23,598 bases of DNA from DATCDE01 sp038252405 (GTDB lineage: Bacteria; Actinomycetota; Actinomycetes; Prado026). How positions within the stretch are numbered: position 1 is the stretch's first letter; the number at the start of each line of letters is the position of its first letter. Below, one piece after another: positions 8,284 through 15,867 of this stretch. The position numbers and the translations under genes were made by a program. The stretch covers positions 1 through 23,598 of the forward strand of contig JBBSAJ010000036.1 of NCBI GenBank assembly GCA_038252405.1. Reading direction: 5' to 3'. The notes beneath the pieces are model-generated. The model saw only the letters and a program-made list of their open reading frames with translations, made no database searches and was not told the DNA's origin.

Positions 8284-8312
8284 GCTCGATTGCGAACTGG
8301 GGAAGCCATCAG

Positions 8313-9473
8313 ATGAGTGTGAACCTCGGAATGCCGCAGGCTCCGGTGCGGCCGCTCGCACCCCGCCGGGTCTCCCGTCAGCTGCTGCTGAAGCACCCGA
8401 CGCACCCGGTCGCGGTCGGCGGGGACGCGCCGGTGTCGGTGCAGTCGATGACCACGACGCTGACGGCGGACGTCAATGCCACCCTCCAGCAGATCGCCGA
8501 GCTGACGGCGGCCGGCTGCCAGGTGGTGCGGGTCGCGGTGCCCAGTCAGGACGACGCGGACGCGCTGCCGGCCATCGCCAGGAAGTCCGGCATCCCGGTG
8601 ATCGCCGACATCCACTTCCAGCCCAAGTACGTGTTCGCCGCGATCGACGCCGGCTGCGCCGGGGTGCGGGTGAACCCGGGCAACATCAAGGCCTTCGACG
8701 ACAAGGTGGGCGAGATCGCTCGAGCCGCCGCCGACGCCGGGACGCCGATCCGGATCGGCGTCAACGCTGGCTCGCTGGACCCGCGGCTGCTGGCCAAGTA
8801 CGGCCGGGCCACCCCGGAGGCACTGGCCGAGTCCGCGCTGTGGGAGGCGTCGCTGTTCGAGGAGCACGGCTTCCGCGACCTCAAGATCTCGGTCAAGCAC
8901 CACGATCCGGTCGTGATGATCCAGGCCTACCGGCTGCTCGCGGCGTCCTGCGACTACCCGCTGCACCTGGGCGTCACCGAGGCCGGCCCGACCTTCCAGG
9001 GCACCATCAAGTCCGCGGTGGCCTTCGGCGCGCTGCTGGCCGAGGGCATCGGCGACACCATCCGGGTCTCGCTTTCTGCGCCTCCCGTCGAGGAGGTCAA
9101 GGTCGGTCTGCAGATCCTGGAGTCGCTCGGGCTGAGGGAGCGCGGCCTGGAGATCGTGTCCTGCCCGTCCTGCGGGCGCGCGCAGGTCGACGTCTACACC
9201 CTCGCCGAGCAGGTGACCGCCGGCCTGGAGGGGCTCAAGGTCCCGCTGCGGGTCGCGGTCATGGGCTGTGTCGTCAACGGGCCGGGGGAGGCCCGCGAGG
9301 CCGACCTCGGGGTGGCCTCCGGCAACGGCAAGGGCCAGATCTTCGTCAAGGGCGAGGTCGTCAAGACGGTGCCCGAGGCGCAGATCGTGGAGACGCTCAT
9401 CGAGGAGGCCATGCGGCTGGCCGAGCAGATGACCGACCAGGAGTCCGGGACGCCCTCCGTCGACGTCCACTGA
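8313..9473 (+). CDS. ispG: 4-hydroxy-3-methylbut-2-enyl diphosphate synthase (IspG/GcpE)
   Basis: A 386-residue iron-sulfur enzyme of the MEP pathway. It reductively converts MEcPP to HMBPP in the cytoplasm. The TIM-barrel part includes MTTTLTADVNATLQQI, GVRVNPGNI (117-125) and KISVKHHDP. The C-terminal part has the [4Fe-4S] ligands C284 and C287 (SCPSCGR) and C319 (MGCVVNGPGEA), with the fourth ligand E326. The size fits the short bacterial type without an insert domain. The start at ATG 8313 is supported by GGGGAAG about 8 nt upstream. The gene lies 29 nt downstream of the protease and is probably in the same transcript. Confidence 0.97.
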   Translation: MSVNLGMPQAPVRPLAPRRVSRQLLLKHPTHPVAVGGDAPVSVQSMTTTLTADVNATLQQIAELTAAGCQVVRVAVPSQDDADALPAIARKSGIPVIADIHFQPKYVFAAIDAGCAGVRVNPGNIKAFDDKVGEIARAAADAGTPIRIGVNAGSLDPRLLAKYGRATPEALAESALWEASLFEEHGFRDLKISVKHHDPVVMIQAYRLLAASCDYPLHLGVTEAGPTFQGTIKSAVAFGALLAEGIGDTIRVSLSAPPVEEVKVGLQILESLGLRERGLEIVSCPSCGRAQVDVYTLAEQVTAGLEGLKVPLRVAVMGCVVNGPGEAREADLGVASGNGKGQIFVKGEVVKTVPEAQIVETLIEEAMRLAEQMTDQESGTPSVDVH

Positions 9474-9529
9474 CGAGCGACCGGTCGACTGCCCGGTCTG
9501 CTGGGACCGCGAGCCCCGGACAGGGCACG

Positions 9530-10387
9530 ATGGGGGCGATGCTGCGCACCGCCTCCTTGCGGGTGCTGGACGCCCGTGACCGCGACCAGGTCGACGCCCT
9601 GCTGGACGCCGACCCGGTGGCGAACGTCTTCGTGGCCTCGCGGGTGCAGGCCGCGGGCTTCGACGGCTGGCGGCTCGGCGGTGAGCTGTGGGGCTACGTC
9701 GTCGACGGTCGGCTCGAGTCGCTGTGCTACGCCGGGGCCAACCTGGTTCCGGTGCAGGCCGGGCCGGATGCGCTGCGGGCCTTCGCCGACCGGGCCCGCC
9801 GCCAGGGCCGCCGCTGCTCGTCCCTCGTCGGCCCGGCGGACGAGGTGCTCGCGCTGTGGGCCCAGCTGGCGTCGGCCTGGGGCCCGGCCAGGGAGGTGCG
9901 GGCCCGCCAGCCGCTGATGGCCGTGTCGTCGCTGCCGCCGTCCGATGTGGTGCCCGACGACGCGGTGCGCCGGGTGCGGCTGGACGAGCTGGGCGTGGTG
10001 CTGCCGGCCTGCGTGGCGATGTTCACCGAGGAGGTCGGCGTCTCACCCGAGCTGGGCGACGGCGGCGCGTCCTACCGGGCGCGGGTGGGGGAGCTGGTCG
10101 CCGCCGGGCGCTCGTTCGCGCGCATCGAGGACGGCCGGGTGGTGTTCAAGGCCGAGATCGGCGCGGTGAGCCGCGCGGCCTGCCAGGTGCAGGGCGTGTG
10201 GGTCGCCCCGGACCGGCGGGGCGAGGGGCTGGCGGTGGCCGGGATGGCGGCCGTCGTCCGGGCCTGCCTGGCCGAGATCGCGCCGGTGGTCTCGCTGTAC
10301 GTCAACGACTACAACGCCCCCGCGCTGGCGGCGTACCGGCGGGTCGGCTTCCAGCAGCTCGGCACCTTCGCGACGGTCCTCTTCTGA
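9530..10387 (+). CDS. DUF4081 / GNAT-family N-acetyltransferase
   Basis: A 285-residue protein. The N-terminal ~130 residues (ANVFVASRVQAAGFDGWRLG) match the actinobacterial DUF4081 region. The C-terminal half is a GNAT fold with the acetyl-CoA loop VWVAPDRRGEGLA (223-235) and the terminal YVNDYNAPALAAYRRVGF segment (257-274). The acceptor substrate is unknown. Homologues follow ispG in other actinobacteria, including mycobacteria, so the association with the MEP/protease cluster is conserved. A second in-frame ATG at 9539 is an alternative start three codons later; neither has a strong ribosome-binding site. A 56-nt gap separates it from ispG. Confidence 0.88.
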   Translation: MGAMLRTASLRVLDARDRDQVDALLDADPVANVFVASRVQAAGFDGWRLGGELWGYVVDGRLESLCYAGANLVPVQAGPDALRAFADRARRQGRRCSSLVGPADEVLALWAQLASAWGPAREVRARQPLMAVSSLPPSDVVPDDAVRRVRLDELGVVLPACVAMFTEEVGVSPELGDGGASYRARVGELVAAGRSFARIEDGRVVFKAEIGAVSRAACQVQGVWVAPDRRGEGLAVAGMAAVVRACLAEIAPVVSLYVNDYNAPALAAYRRVGFQQLGTFATVLF

Positions 10388-10396
10388 CCCACCCCC

Positions 10397-10532
10397 TTCC
10401 GCATGAAGGGCACCTTCTGTGCGTGTGGCCGCAGTTTTCCACCCTTCATCGGACGGCGGGTCGCGGGCTGCCGGCGTCCATGAAGGGTGGGTCTGTGCGG
10501 AAGTGCGCACAGAAGGTGCCCTTCATGCGGAA
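10397..10532. repeat. 136-bp nested palindrome before proS
   Basis: Two 53-nt arms (10397-10449 and 10480-10532) align as reverse complements without gaps. The outer 27 bp are perfect (10397-10423 with 10506-10532), the inner 11 bp are perfect (10439-10449 with 10480-10490), and a 5-bp match lies between, with two 5-nt mismatched blocks. The 30-nt centre adds a further stem, GGACG (10451-10455) with CGTCC (10475-10479). ATGAAGGG or its complement occurs four times, so each arm can also fold by itself (10403-10410 with 10442-10449). It begins 9 nt after the acetyltransferase stop and ends 11 nt before a TATCCT box for proS. It could be a terminator, a REP/MITE-like mobile repeat or a protein-binding cruciform. 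Confidence 0.85.
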
Positions 10533-10543
10533 CGGGGGACGGA

Positions 10544-10608
10544 TATCCTCGCGAGGCGCACCTGACCGGTGCCGCTCGGTGCTGCGCCCCAGCTGAAGGA
10601 GTGTCCCC
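10544..10608 (+). promoter_or_regulatory. proS promoter and leader
   Basis: TATCCT (10544-10549) fits a TANNNT -10 box; the -35 position would fall inside the right arm of the preceding palindrome. The leader holds a small stem-loop, GCACC (10558-10562) with GGTGC (10568-10572), flanked by CGAG (10552-10555) and CTCG (10575-10578). GAAGGAG (10595-10601) lies 7 nt before the GTG start and decides it. No T-box antiterminator sequence is present. Confidence 0.45.
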
Positions 10609-12384
10609 GTGGTCCTGCGGATGTCGACCCTGTTCCTGCGCACCCTGCGTGAGGATCCGGCCGACGCCGAGGTCCCGAGCCACCGGCTGCTCGTCCGGGC
10701 CGGCTACATCCGCCGGGCCGCGCCCGGCGGGTACACCTGGCTGCCGCTGGGCTGGATGGTCTACCGCAACATCGAGCGGATCGTCCGCGAGGAGATGGAC
10801 GCCGCCGGCTTCCAGGAGGTCCACTTCCCCGCGCTGCTGCCGCGTGAGCCCTACGAGATCACCGGCCGCTGGACCGAGTACGGCGAGGACCTGTTCCGGC
10901 TGCAGGACCGCAAGGGCGCCGACTTCCTGCTCGGCCCGACCCACGAGGAGATGTTCACCCTCCTGGTCAAGGATCTGGTCTCCTCCTACAAGGACCTGCC
11001 GCTGTCGATCTACCAGATCCAGACCAAGTTCCGCGACGAGCCGCGGCCCCGAGCCGGCCTGCTGCGCGGGCGCGAGTTCAGCATGAAGGACTCCTACTCC
11101 TTCGACCTGGACGACGCCGGCCTGCAGAAGTCCTACGAGCGGCACCGTGAGGCCTACATCCGGGTGTTCGACCGGCTGGGGCTCGACTACGTCATCGTCT
11201 CGGCGATGTCCGGGGCCATGGGCGGCTCGGCCAGCGAGGAGTTCCTCACCCCCGCGGAGGTCGGCGAGGACACCTACGTCCGCTGCGAGAACGGCGACTA
11301 CGCGGCCAACGTCGAGGCGGTCACCACCCCGACCCCCGAGCCGCGGGACGCCTCGGCGACCCGGCCGCCCCGCGTCGAGGACACCCCTGGCACCCCCACG
11401 ATCGAGAGCCTCGTCGACCTGCTCAACAGCCGCACCGACCTGGTCCGTGACGACCGGCACTGGCGCGCGGCGGACACGCTGAAGAACGTGCTGATCAACC
11501 TGCGCCACCCGGACGGCACCGTCGAGCCGCTCGCCGTCGGCGTTCCGGGCGACCGCGAGGTCGACATGAAGCGGCTGTCCGCCCAGGTCGCCCCCGCCGT
11601 CCCCGAGCCGTTCACCGAGGAGGACTTCGCCAAGCGGCCCGAGCTGATCAAGGGCTACATCGGTCCCGGTGTCCTCGGCGATACTCGGGTGTCCGGCATC
11701 CGCTACCTCGTCGACCCGCGCGTCGGCGAGGGCACCGCCTGGGTGACCGGGGCCGACGAGCCGGGCCGTCACGTCCTCGACCTGGTGGTCGGGCGTGACT
11801 TCGTGCCGGACGGCGTCATCGAGGCGGCCGAGGTCCGCGACGGCGACCCGTGCCCACTGTGCGGCGGACTGCTGTCCACCGCTCGGGGCATCGAGATGGG
11901 CCACATCTTCCAGCTGGGCCGCAAGTACGCCGAGGCGCTCGACCTCAGGGTGCTGGACGAGAACGGCAAGCTGGTCACCGTCACCATGGGCTCCTACGGC
12001 ATCGGGGTGAGCCGTGCGGTGGCGGCCATCGCCGAGGCGACCCACGACCAGCTCGGCCTGTGCTGGCCGCGCGAGGTCGCGCCCGCCGACGTGCACATCG
12101 TGGCCACCGGCAAGGACGCCGCCGTCTTCACCGAGGCCGAGCGGATCGCCACCGAGCTGGACGCCAAGGGGGTCCGCGTGCTGCTCGACGACCGTACCGG
12201 GGTGTCCCCGGGCGTGAAGTTCAACGACGCCGAGCTGATCGGCGTACCCACCGTGATGATCGTCGGCCGCGGGCTCGCGTCCGGCGTCGTCGAGCTGAAG
12301 GACCGCCGCACGGCCGAGCGACAGGAGGTGCCGGTCGCCGACGTCGTGGAGCGGATCGCGGTCCACATCGCGGCCGCACCGTGA
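10609..12384 (+). CDS. proS: Prolyl-tRNA synthetase, bacterial type
   Basis: A 591-residue class II aminoacyl-tRNA synthetase that charges tRNA-Pro in the cytoplasm. Motif 1 is in LPLGWMVYRNIERIVREEM (45-63). Motif 2 is in FRDEPRPRAGLLRGREFSMKD (141-161, shown in part) and motif 3 is GSYGIGVSR (461-469). The stretch at about 225-410 is the INS editing domain typical of bacterial-type ProRS, which clears Ala-tRNA-Pro. The C-terminal anticodon-binding domain starts at about residue 490. The GTG start is backed by GAAGGAG; an in-frame ATG four codons later is an alternative. The stop overlaps the HAD gene start (GTGA). Confidence 0.96.
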   Translation: MVLRMSTLFLRTLREDPADAEVPSHRLLVRAGYIRRAAPGGYTWLPLGWMVYRNIERIVREEMDAAGFQEVHFPALLPREPYEITGRWTEYGEDLFRLQDRKGADFLLGPTHEEMFTLLVKDLVSSYKDLPLSIYQIQTKFRDEPRPRAGLLRGREFSMKDSYSFDLDDAGLQKSYERHREAYIRVFDRLGLDYVIVSAMSGAMGGSASEEFLTPAEVGEDTYVRCENGDYAANVEAVTTPTPEPRDASATRPPRVEDTPGTPTIESLVDLLNSRTDLVRDDRHWRAADTLKNVLINLRHPDGTVEPLAVGVPGDREVDMKRLSAQVAPAVPEPFTEEDFAKRPELIKGYIGPGVLGDTRVSGIRYLVDPRVGEGTAWVTGADEPGRHVLDLVVGRDFVPDGVIEAAEVRDGDPCPLCGGLLSTARGIEMGHIFQLGRKYAEALDLRVLDENGKLVTVTMGSYGIGVSRAVAAIAEATHDQLGLCWPREVAPADVHIVATGKDAAVFTEAERIATELDAKGVRVLLDDRTGVSPGVKFNDAELIGVPTVMIVGRGLASGVVELKDRRTAERQEVPVADVVERIAVHIAAAP

Positions 12385-13118
12385 CCCAGCAGCCGGTCGA
12401 GGCGGTGTTGTTCGACTGGGGCGGCACCTTGACCCCGTGGCACACGATCGACCTGCGCGAGCAGTGGCGGGCCTACACGCAGGTCTACGACCCGGACCGG
12501 GCCGACGAGCTGGCCGGCCTGCTGCTGGCCGCCGAGGACGCCTGCTGGCTGGCCGGCCGCCAGCACCAGCGGTCGGCCACCCTCGACGAGGTGTTCGTCG
12601 CCATGGGCATCACGCCGTCCGGCGACCGGCACGACACGGCGCTGGCCGCCTACCTCGACGCATGGGAGCCGCACACCTGGACCGACCCGGAGGTGGTCCC
12701 GCTGTTCACCGCCCTTCGGGAGCGGGGGATCAAGGTAGGCATCCTGTCGAACACGCTGTGGCCGGGCTCGCACCACGAGGCGGTGCTGCGCCGCGACGGC
12801 GTGCTGCAGCTGGTGGACGGCGCGGTGTTCAGCAGCGAGCTGGCCTTCACCAAGCCGCACCCGGAGTCGTTCCTCGCTGCGCTGCGCGCGGTCGGGATGG
12901 CCGATCCCGGCCGCGCGGTCTTCGTGGGGGACCGCCCCTACGACGACATCCACGGTGCCCGGCAGGTCGGCATGCGCGCGGTGCTCGTGCCGCACAGCAG
13001 GATCCCCGAGCACCAGCGCGGCCACATCGAGGGCCGGCCGGACGGCGTGGTCAACCGGCTCGGCGAGGTGCTCGCCCTGGTGGACGGCTGGAACGCCGGG
13101 TCCGCGCCGGTCCCGTGA
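12381..13118 (+). CDS. HAD-superfamily hydrolase
   Basis: A 245-residue HAD hydrolase. Motif I is FDWGGT (D12 nucleophile), motif II is ILSNT (121-125), motif III is the lysine in FTKPHPESF (K158), and motif IV is FVGDRPYDDI (D184, D188/D189). The residue two after the nucleophile is Gly rather than the Asp that acts as acid/base in classical HAD phosphatases. Phosphatase activity is therefore uncertain, though DWGGT variants are recurrent in actinobacteria. An alpha-helical cap lies between motifs I and II (about 20-100). The start GTG overlaps the proS stop, so translation is coupled. The substrate is unknown; removal of a metabolite or pyrophosphatase-like housekeeping is possible. Confidence 0.88.
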   Translation: MTQQPVEAVLFDWGGTLTPWHTIDLREQWRAYTQVYDPDRADELAGLLLAAEDACWLAGRQHQRSATLDEVFVAMGITPSGDRHDTALAAYLDAWEPHTWTDPEVVPLFTALRERGIKVGILSNTLWPGSHHEAVLRRDGVLQLVDGAVFSSELAFTKPHPESFLAALRAVGMADPGRAVFVGDRPYDDIHGARQVGMRAVLVPHSRIPEHQRGHIEGRPDGVVNRLGEVLALVDGWNAGSAPVP

Positions 13119-13139
13119 TCGTTGGCGCGCGCTGTGGGG

Positions 13140-13189
13140 GATCGGCGCGCCGTCCACCGTGGGCGGATGCCCCACCCGGTGCGCCGATC
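13140..13189. terminator. Bidirectional hairpin between convergent genes
   Basis: GATCGGCGCGCCG (13140-13152) pairs with CGGTGCGCCGATC (13177-13189), 13 bp with one G·U pair on the plus-strand RNA. An inner GTGGG/CCCAC pairing lies in the loop. It is 21 nt after the HAD stop and 29 nt beyond the stop of the convergent DUF4439 gene. There is no U-tract on either strand, as is common for candidate terminators in GC-rich actinobacteria. Confidence 0.55.
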
Positions 13190-13218
13190 GTCGGCAGGGC
13201 CGCCGGCCCGCGCCGGCG

Positions 13219-13650
13219 CTAGCCGCTGCTGGGCAGCCGGCCGGCGAGCCCGGGGAAGGCCTCGGCGGTGCCGATCCAGCCGGCTCCCCGGACGGCGGCG
13301 TCACGGAGCCAGCCGGCCGCGGTCGTCCGCAGCGGGCCGTCCGCGGCCGCGACCAGGTCCGCGTAGGGGCCCGCGGCGGCACCCTCGATCCGTCCGGCCA
13401 GCGCCTTGGCCTGCGCGGGCGTGGTCACCGGTCCGCCCACGTCGTAGGCCGGGTCCGCGGCCACCGGCTGGCCGCCGTGGCTGCTCACCAGCGAGACCAG
13501 CGCGGCCCGCCGGGCCCGGTGCGCGTCGTAGCCGGCCCGCGCGGCACGGAGGTCGGCGACCGAGGTCACCTGGGCCCCGACGATCCCGTAGCCGTAGACC
13601 GCGGCGTGCTCCCCGGCCAGGGTGGCCTGCAGCGCGTCCAGCAGGCTCAT
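13219..13650 (-). CDS. DUF4439 ferritin-like domain protein
   Basis: A 143-residue, Ala-rich, all-helical protein matching the actinobacterial DUF4439 (ferritin-like) family. The first helix LAGEHAAVYGYGIVGAQ (11-27) carries E14 and H15, and the second carries YDAHRARR with H44; such Glu/His pairs are what a ferritin-like four-helix bundle uses to bind metal. Whether a di-iron site is complete cannot be judged by eye. No signal peptide is seen. Its ATG overlaps the stop of the upstream lipoprotein gene (ATGA), so the two are translationally coupled and probably act together. The function is unknown. Confidence 0.75.
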   Translation of the reverse strand: MSLLDALQATLAGEHAAVYGYGIVGAQVTSVADLRAARAGYDAHRARRAALVSLVSSHGGQPVAADPAYDVGGPVTTPAQAKALAGRIEGAAAGPYADLVAAADGPLRTTAAGWLRDAAVRGAGWIGTAEAFPGLAGRLPSSG

Positions 13651-14201
13651 GCGGCCGCCCCGGTGGTGCGCAGCAGGGCGGCGAAGGCGGCGTCCGAGGC
13701 CGCGACCGACGCCAGCAACCGGGCCAGGTCCCCGCTCACCGTGCCGAGCCGGGCGGTGGCGGCCGTCGCGGCCGCGGTCTGGGCGGTGGCCAGGGCGGCG
13801 AGCGCGGCGGCCGGTGAGGCGGGCACCACGGGGCCGCTGGGCGGCGGCCCGGCCACCCCGCTCGACGCGGCCGATGACCCCGTCGACGGCGCGGCCGAGT
13901 CGCCGGGCAGACCTGCCAGCAGCTCCTGGGCGTGGGCCTCGTGAGCCCGCTGGGCCGGGGTCACCCGGGGCGTCAGCGCCGGGAACGCGGTCACGGTCGA
14001 GGCGGCCAGCGCGGCCAGCTGCGACTCGGCCGCGGCCACCGCCCGGCGGGCCACCTCGTCGGGGTCCGGAGTGGGTGAGGCGCTCGGTCCGGCGTCCGGC
14101 CCGGTCGAGCACCCGGCCAGCGGGACCGCCGCGGTGAGCGCGGCGAATCCGCCCAGCACGGCCCGCCGGGTCAGCGGGACGGGAGGTCGGTCGGCACGCA
14201 C
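13647..14201 (-). CDS. Tat-exported lipoprotein, ferritin-like partner
   Basis: A 184-residue protein with a twin-arginine signal (TRRAVLGGF, R12-R13), a hydrophobic stretch (about 15-29) and the lipobox LAGC (C31). This predicts a folded lipoprotein anchored on the outer face of the membrane. After a Ser/Pro/Thr-rich linker come long Ala-rich helices containing AHEAHAQEL (86-94), whose Glu/His spacing recalls ferritin-like helices, and a second helical block (about 129-184) after a low-complexity Ser/Gly/Pro region. The GTG start at 14201 is chosen because it places the RR motif at the N-terminus. It is divergent from rimP and coupled to the DUF4439 gene. Use of the Tat route suggests a cofactor- or metal-loaded protein; this is inference. 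Confidence 0.72.
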   Translation of the reverse strand: MRADRPPVPLTRRAVLGGFAALTAAVPLAGCSTGPDAGPSASPTPDPDEVARRAVAAAESQLAALAASTVTAFPALTPRVTPAQRAHEAHAQELLAGLPGDSAAPSTGSSAASSGVAGPPPSGPVVPASPAAALAALATAQTAAATAATARLGTVSGDLARLLASVAASDAAFAALLRTTGAAA

Positions 14202-14254
14202 TGCCCCACGATCCCACGGGCTCGCCGTCGGTCCGGAGCCGCACCCGCTGCACC

Positions 14255-14316
14255 TATGCTTGGGGCCCAGCACAACGTGGGACAGACGCACGTCGACAAC
14301 CGCAAAGGGGTGGGCC
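14255..14316 (+). promoter_or_regulatory. rimP operon promoter and leader
   Basis: TATGCT (14255-14260) fits the actinobacterial TANNNT -10 pattern, with no clear -35 hexamer. It would give a leader of about 50 nt ending in AAAGGGG (14304-14310), 6 nt before the rimP GTG start. The same region must contain the promoter for the divergent lipoprotein gene. Confidence 0.4.
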
Positions 14317-14838
14317 GTGGGCGCCGCAGCACCAGATCGCGTACGCGCCGTGGTCGCCCCCGTGGTGGCCGCCGCTGGGCTGGACCTCGAGGAGTGCGAG
14401 GTGACCCCGGCCGGCCGCCGGCGGGTGCTTCGCGTGGTCGTCGACAAGGACGGCGGCGTCTCGCTCGACGACATTGCCGTGGTCAGTCAGCAGCTGTCCG
14501 AACGGCTGGACGCGGAAGACCCCCTGGGCGGCCAGGCGTACACCCTCGAGGTGACCTCGCCGGGCGTGGACCGTCCGCTCACGCTGCCCCGGCACTGGCG
14601 TCGGGCGACCGGCCGACTGGTCCGCGCCGTGCTCACCGACGGGGGAGCCGTCACCGGCCGGGTGGTCGACGTGACCGAGGACGCCGTCTCGCTGGACGTC
14701 GACGGCCGGCCCCGCGAGGTGGTGCTGTCGACGGTGGTCAGGGCGAGCGTGGAGGTCGAGTTCCGCCGGCCCGACGAGCAGACCCACGAGGACGACCTGA
14801 CCGAGGACGCCGACGAGCCGGGGAGAGAGGACGCCTGA
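14317..14838 (+). CDS. rimP: Ribosome maturation factor RimP
   Basis: A 173-residue protein needed for 30S subunit maturation. The N-terminal alpha/beta domain contains the conserved GLDLEECEV and VVVDKDGGVSLDDIAVVSQQLS stretches and the LEVTSPGVDRPL motif. A C-terminal SH3-like beta domain follows (about 90-155), ending in an acidic tail. The GTG start is decided by AAAGGGG 6 nt upstream. It is first in the rimP-nusA-ylxR-infB operon, and its TGA overlaps the nusA ATG (TGATG). Confidence 0.93.
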   Translation: MGAAAPDRVRAVVAPVVAAAGLDLEECEVTPAGRRRVLRVVVDKDGGVSLDDIAVVSQQLSERLDAEDPLGGQAYTLEVTSPGVDRPLTLPRHWRRATGRLVRAVLTDGGAVTGRVVDVTEDAVSLDVDGRPREVVLSTVVRASVEVEFRRPDEQTHEDDLTEDADEPGREDA

Positions 14839-15848
14839 TGGACATCGACCTGACCGCCATGAAGTCCCTGGTCCGGGAGAAGGAGATCTCCTTCGACCTC
14901 CTGGTCACCGCGATCGAGTCCGCGCTGCTGGTGGCCTACCACCACACCGAGGGCGCGCAGCCGCACGCCCGGGTGCACCTGGACCGGGCCACCGGTCACG
15001 TCGCCGTGCTGGCCCAGGAGACCGACGAGCACGGCGCCCTGCTCGGCGAGTACGACGACACCCCCGAGGGGTTCGGCCGGATCGCCGCCACCACGGCCAA
15101 GCAGGTCATCCTGCAACGGCTGCGTGAGGCCGAGGACGAGGTGACGTTCGGCGAGTTCGCCGGCCGCGAGGGCGATCTGGTGTCCGGGGTGATCCAGCAG
15201 GGCAGCAACCCGCGGGACGTGCTCATCGACCTGGGCAAGATCGAGGGCGTGCTGCCGCCGGCCGAGCAGGTGCCCGGCGAGACGTACACCCACGGGGAGC
15301 GGCTGCGCTGCTATGTGATCGCCGTCCGGCGCGGCCAGCGCGGTCCGCAGATCACGCTGTCGCGCACGCACCCGAACCTGGTGCGCAAGCTGTTCGCCAT
15401 GGAGGTCCCCGAGATCGCCGACGGGACCGTCGAGATCGTCGCGATCGCCCGCGAGTCGGGGCACCGCAGCAAGATCGCCGTCCGGTCGCACCGGGCCGGG
15501 GTCAGTGCGAAGGGTTCCTGCATCGGGCCGATGGGGGCACGGGTGCGGGCGGTCATGGCCGAGCTGCACGGCGAGAAGATCGACATCGTGGACTGGTCGG
15601 AGGACCCGGCCGAGTTCGTGGCGCAGGCGCTGTCGCCGGCCCGGGTGGACAAGGTCGAGGTGGTCGACCTCGCGGCCCGCGCCGCGAAGGTGACCGTGCC
15701 CGACTACCAGCTGTCGCTGGCCATCGGCAAGGAGGGCCAGAACGCCCGGCTGGCGGCCCGCCTCACCGGCTGGCGCATTGACATCCACGGGGACGCCGGC
15801 GACACCGTGGTCGCGCCCGGCGCGCCGGTGGCGCCCGCCGACGTCTGA
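14838..15848 (+). CDS. nusA: Transcription termination/antitermination factor NusA
   Basis: A 336-residue NusA that binds RNA polymerase and nascent RNA and modulates pausing, termination and antitermination. The N-terminal polymerase-binding domain is at about 1-105, the S1 domain at about 110-178 (GREGDLVSGVIQ), KH1 at about 190-265 and KH2 at about 270-320 with IGKEGQNARLAARLTGW (296-312). It ends soon after KH2 with no C-terminal acidic repeats, the short form usual in actinobacteria. GAGAGAGG is upstream and the ATG overlaps the rimP stop. Confidence 0.96.
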   Translation: MDIDLTAMKSLVREKEISFDLLVTAIESALLVAYHHTEGAQPHARVHLDRATGHVAVLAQETDEHGALLGEYDDTPEGFGRIAATTAKQVILQRLREAEDEVTFGEFAGREGDLVSGVIQQGSNPRDVLIDLGKIEGVLPPAEQVPGETYTHGERLRCYVIAVRRGQRGPQITLSRTHPNLVRKLFAMEVPEIADGTVEIVAIARESGHRSKIAVRSHRAGVSAKGSCIGPMGARVRAVMAELHGEKIDIVDWSEDPAEFVAQALSPARVDKVEVVDLAARAAKVTVPDYQLSLAIGKEGQNARLAARLTGWRIDIHGDAGDTVVAPGAPVAPADV

Positions 15849-15856
15849 TCCCGGGG

Positions 15857-15867
15857 TAGACTGCTCC
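15857..15867 (+). promoter_or_regulatory. Possible internal leaderless promoter before ylxR
   Basis: TAGACT (15857-15862) lies 5 nt before the GTG of ylxR, close to the spacing of leaderless actinobacterial promoters. There is no good ribosome-binding site and no clear -35 box. It would allow ylxR-infB to be expressed independently of rimP-nusA. The evidence is motif and spacing only. Confidence 0.3.

Noticed and set aside
10544..10608. T-box riboswitch in the proS leader
   Set aside because: The leader is only about 50 nt long and has no T-box antiterminator sequence or specifier loop; only a small hairpin is present.
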